DNA of 16,695 nt from Lachnospira sp. UBA4285 (lineage in GTDB: Bacteria > Bacillota > Clostridia > Lachnospirales > Lachnospiraceae), in NCBI GenBank assembly GCA_002394965.1, contig DGVL01000068.1, positions 1 to 16,695 on the forward strand, written 5' to 3'. Position numbers and translations under genes: made by a program. The stretch's first letter is position 1; every line of letters starts with the position of its first letter. Under the pieces are notes generated by a model, which saw only the letters and a program-made list of their open reading frames with translations, was not told where the DNA came from and searched no databases. This document shows positions 14,716 through 16,695 of the stretch, one piece after another.

Positions 14716-14976
14716 ATGGAGAAACTGGAATTTACAGATGATGACGGAAACAGGGAGAGCTGGTTCGTACTCGACGAGACAAGACTCGGCGGGAAGACCT
14801 ACATCCTTGTGACAGACAGGGAAGACGGAGACGGCGATGCCATGATACTGAAGGATGAATCGTCGGACGGAGATCCGGAGGCGGATTTCTGCCCGGTGGA
14901 AGATCCGGATGAGCTGGCAGGAGCCGGACAGATTTTCAGTGAGATATTAAAGGAACACGGGATAACAATTCAATGA
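14716..14976 (+). CDS. DUF1292 protein (YrzB-like)
   Basis: An acidic protein of 86 residues. Seen: the DUF1292 pattern EFTDDDGNRESWFVLDETRLGG at the start, then KTYILVTD, an acidic middle (DGDAMILKDESSDGDPEADF), and a helical C-terminus. Its function is unknown; it is conserved next to ireB and ruvX in Firmicutes. Start choice is uncertain: ATG 14716 has AGGA (14701-14704) 11 bases upstream, and an in-frame GTG at 14698 has AGGA (14684-14687) 10 bases upstream. The ATG is preferred because it gives the usual MEKLEF-type N-terminus. The stop overlaps the rnj start as ATGA. Confidence 0.85.
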   Translation: MEKLEFTDDDGNRESWFVLDETRLGGKTYILVTDREDGDGDAMILKDESSDGDPEADFCPVEDPDELAGAGQIFSEILKEHGITIQ

Positions 14977-16695
14977 ACAAAGAAAACGAAAACGAGAAAG
15001 AAAAAGAAACCAGAGAAACGGTTGTAAAGACCGACGGCGGAAGCAGGAGCGAGACAAAAAACGGGAGCGCCGGTGCCATGGAGGCACAGGCTGATCCGGC
15101 CGGGGAGAAGAAAGCCGCCGGCAGGGAAGAGACGAAGTCTGACGAAAAGCCGAAGAGAAAGAGAAGAGTCAGAAGAAAAACCGACGGAACCGAAACCACC
15201 GCAAAGGAAGAAAAGGCGGAGACGGCAAAAGAAGCTGTGAAGAAAGCCGAAAAGAAAGATGCGGGGGAGGTTGTGGCTTCGGATGGCACGAAAGTGGCAC
15301 CGGTGCGCCGCAGCGCCGGCAGAAAGGCGAAGGTGAAGAGTACGAAAAACGAGCATCTGCCAGTGCGCATCATACCGCTTGGGGGGCTTGAGCAGATCGG
15401 TATGAATATGACCGCATTCGAGTACGGTGATTCGATCATCGTGGTCGACTGCGGTCTGGCGTTCCCGGAGGACGACATGCTTGGCGTCGACCTGGTGTTG
15501 CCGGACACGACATTCCTGGAAGAAAACCTGAAGAAGGTGAAGGGATTCGTCATCACCCACGGACACGAGGACCACATCGGCGCGATCCCTTATGTACTGA
15601 AGAAGGTCAACGTGCCGATTTACGCGACGCGGCTTACCATGGGCCTCATTGAGAGCAAGCTGACCGAGCACAATATGATGAACACAGTGACGCGCCATGT
15701 CGTGAAGTACGGCGACACGGTGACACTGGGGGATTTCAAGGTGGAATTCATCCGGACGAATCACTCGATCTCCGACTCGGCGGCGCTTGCCATATCATGC
15801 CCGGCGGGTGTCATTGTGCACACGGGTGACTTCAAGGTGGACTTTACGCCGGTTTACGGCGATCCGATCAATCTGCAGCGCTTCGGTGAGCTCGGCCATC
15901 AGGGCGTTCTGGCTCTGCTGTGCGACTCGACCAATGTGCTGCGCCCGGGATTCACGAGCTCGGAGAAGACGATCGGAAGGGTATTTGAGAAGATCTTCTC
16001 CGAGAATCAGGAGAACCGGCTGATTATAGCTACATTTGCCAGCAATGTGGACCGCGTGCAGCAGATCATCAACACGGCGGTGCAGTATCACCGCAAGGTC
16101 TGCGTGGAAGGACGCAGCATGGTCAACATCATTAATGTCGCGCAGGAGCTCGGATATCTGCGGATTCCGGACGGCGTTCTGATTCAGACCGAGGAGATGA
16201 TCAATTACCGCCCGCGGGAGATCGTGCTGATCACGACCGGTTCCCAGGGTGAGACGATGGCGGCGCTCTCCCGCATGGCGGCAGACCTGCACCGCAAGGT
16301 ACAGATCAATCCGGGGGATGTAGTCGTGTTCTCCTCCAACCCGATCCCGGGCAACGAGAAGTCGGTGGCCAAGGTCATCAACGAGCTGGGTATGAAGGGC
16401 GCGAAGGTCATCTTCCAGGACACGCATGTGTCCGGACACGCCTGCCAGGAGGAGATCAAGATGATCTACACGCTGGTGAAGCCGAAATACGCGTTCCCGG
16501 TTCACGGCGAGTACCGGCATCTGCAGGGGCAGCACGACCTGGCGAAGCTCCTCGGATACGACGAAGACCACATCATCATGGCGAAGTCCGGCGATGTGGT
16601 GGAGCTCACGGATGAGTCGGCCAGGATCGTCGATCACGTGCAGGCCGGCCGCATCATGGTCGACGGCCTGGGCGTCGGCGATGTCGGCAACATCG
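14973..16695 (+). CDS. rnj: Ribonuclease J with long charged N-terminal extension, 3' end cut by the window edge
   Basis: RNase J is a metallo-beta-lactamase/beta-CASP nuclease that trims and degrades mRNA from the 5' end (with endonuclease activity) and processes rRNA. Seen: PLGGLEQIGMN from residue 135, metal motif HGHEDH (196-201), NHS with H264, HTGDF with D286, the beta-CASP region including TTGSQGE, SGHA with H489, and VHGEYRH with H511. About 100 C-terminal residues lie beyond the window. The first 128 residues are low-complexity Lys/Glu with a basic cluster (KPKRKRRVRRK, 59-69), absent from Bacillus RNase J1. ATG 14973 overlaps the DUF1292 stop by four bases; its nearest AGGA is about 19 bases away, so translation probably depends on coupling. 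Met36 (15078) is a less likely alternative start. Confidence 0.95.
   Translation, partial: MNKENENEKEKETRETVVKTDGGSRSETKNGSAGAMEAQADPAGEKKAAGREETKSDEKPKRKRRVRRKTDGTETTAKEEKAETAKEAVKKAEKKDAGEVVASDGTKVAPVRRSAGRKAKVKSTKNEHLPVRIIPLGGLEQIGMNMTAFEYGDSIIVVDCGLAFPEDDMLGVDLVLPDTTFLEENLKKVKGFVITHGHEDHIGAIPYVLKKVNVPIYATRLTMGLIESKLTEHNMMNTVTRHVVKYGDTVTLGDFKVEFIRTNHSISDSAALAISCPAGVIVHTGDFKVDFTPVYGDPINLQRFGELGHQGVLALLCDSTNVLRPGFTSSEKTIGRVFEKIFSENQENRLIIATFASNVDRVQQIINTAVQYHRKVCVEGRSMVNIINVAQELGYLRIPDGVLIQTEEMINYRPREIVLITTGSQGETMAALSRMAADLHRKVQINPGDVVVFSSNPIPGNEKSVAKVINELGMKGAKVIFQDTHVSGHACQEEIKMIYTLVKPKYAFPVHGEYRHLQGQHDLAKLLGYDEDHIIMAKSGDVVELTDESARIVDHVQAGRIMVDGLGVGDVGNI

Noticed and set aside
1..16695. 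Search by eye for tRNA, rRNA, CRISPR, insertion sequences or phage genes
   Set aside because: No repeat-spacer array, transposase motif, terminal inverted repeats or tRNA-like cloverleaf was seen; coding density leaves little room.

Overview
The window is an ordinary-looking chromosomal segment of a GC-rich Gram-positive anaerobe, most likely a clostridium of the Lachnospiraceae type. The pointers are strong AGGAGG ribosome sites, a clostridial-type short SerA, a K+-dependent membrane pyrophosphatase, and an ireB-ruvX-DUF1292 cluster leading into ribonuclease J. All thirteen genes lie on the + strand; the first (ilvD) and last (rnj) are cut by the window edges. There is no transposase, phage gene, tRNA, rRNA or CRISPR array.

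Positions 1-5604 are amino-acid biosynthesis. ilvD (dihydroxy-acid dehydratase) and ilvB (acetolactate synthase large subunit) serve branched-chain amino acids. serC and serA (phosphoserine aminotransferase and 3-phosphoglycerate dehydrogenase) serve serine. A strong terminator follows serA.

Positions 5605-12244 hold a pyrophosphate-driven ion pump (hppA) with a near-consensus promoter beside a perfect 12-bp palindrome. Next come an alpha/beta hydrolase starting at TTG, a branching-enzyme-like protein of 821 residues, and a MscS channel, closed by a terminator. The 821-residue protein looks like glycogen branching enzyme from end to end. However, the GH13 nucleophile is Gly, regions I and IV are degenerate, and the protein carries an Ala/Glu/Arg helical tail of about 110 residues. 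It is probably a non-catalytic paralogue, and its gene lies 3 bases from the channel gene.

Positions 12245-13850 hold a VTC-type polyphosphate polymerase-like protein and a DUF4956 membrane protein, a pair of unresolved function. The leader carries two exact CTTTACA repeats 11 bp apart, the layout of a Pho box, and the pair ends in a strong hairpin terminator.

Positions 13851-16695 hold ireB, ruvX, a DUF1292 gene and the start of rnj, a housekeeping cluster for cell-wall stress signalling, Holliday junction/rRNA processing and RNA decay. The RNase J has an unusual charged N-terminal extension of about 128 residues.

The points most worth following are the degenerate branching enzyme coupled to the channel, and the Pho-box-like repeats before the VTC gene.
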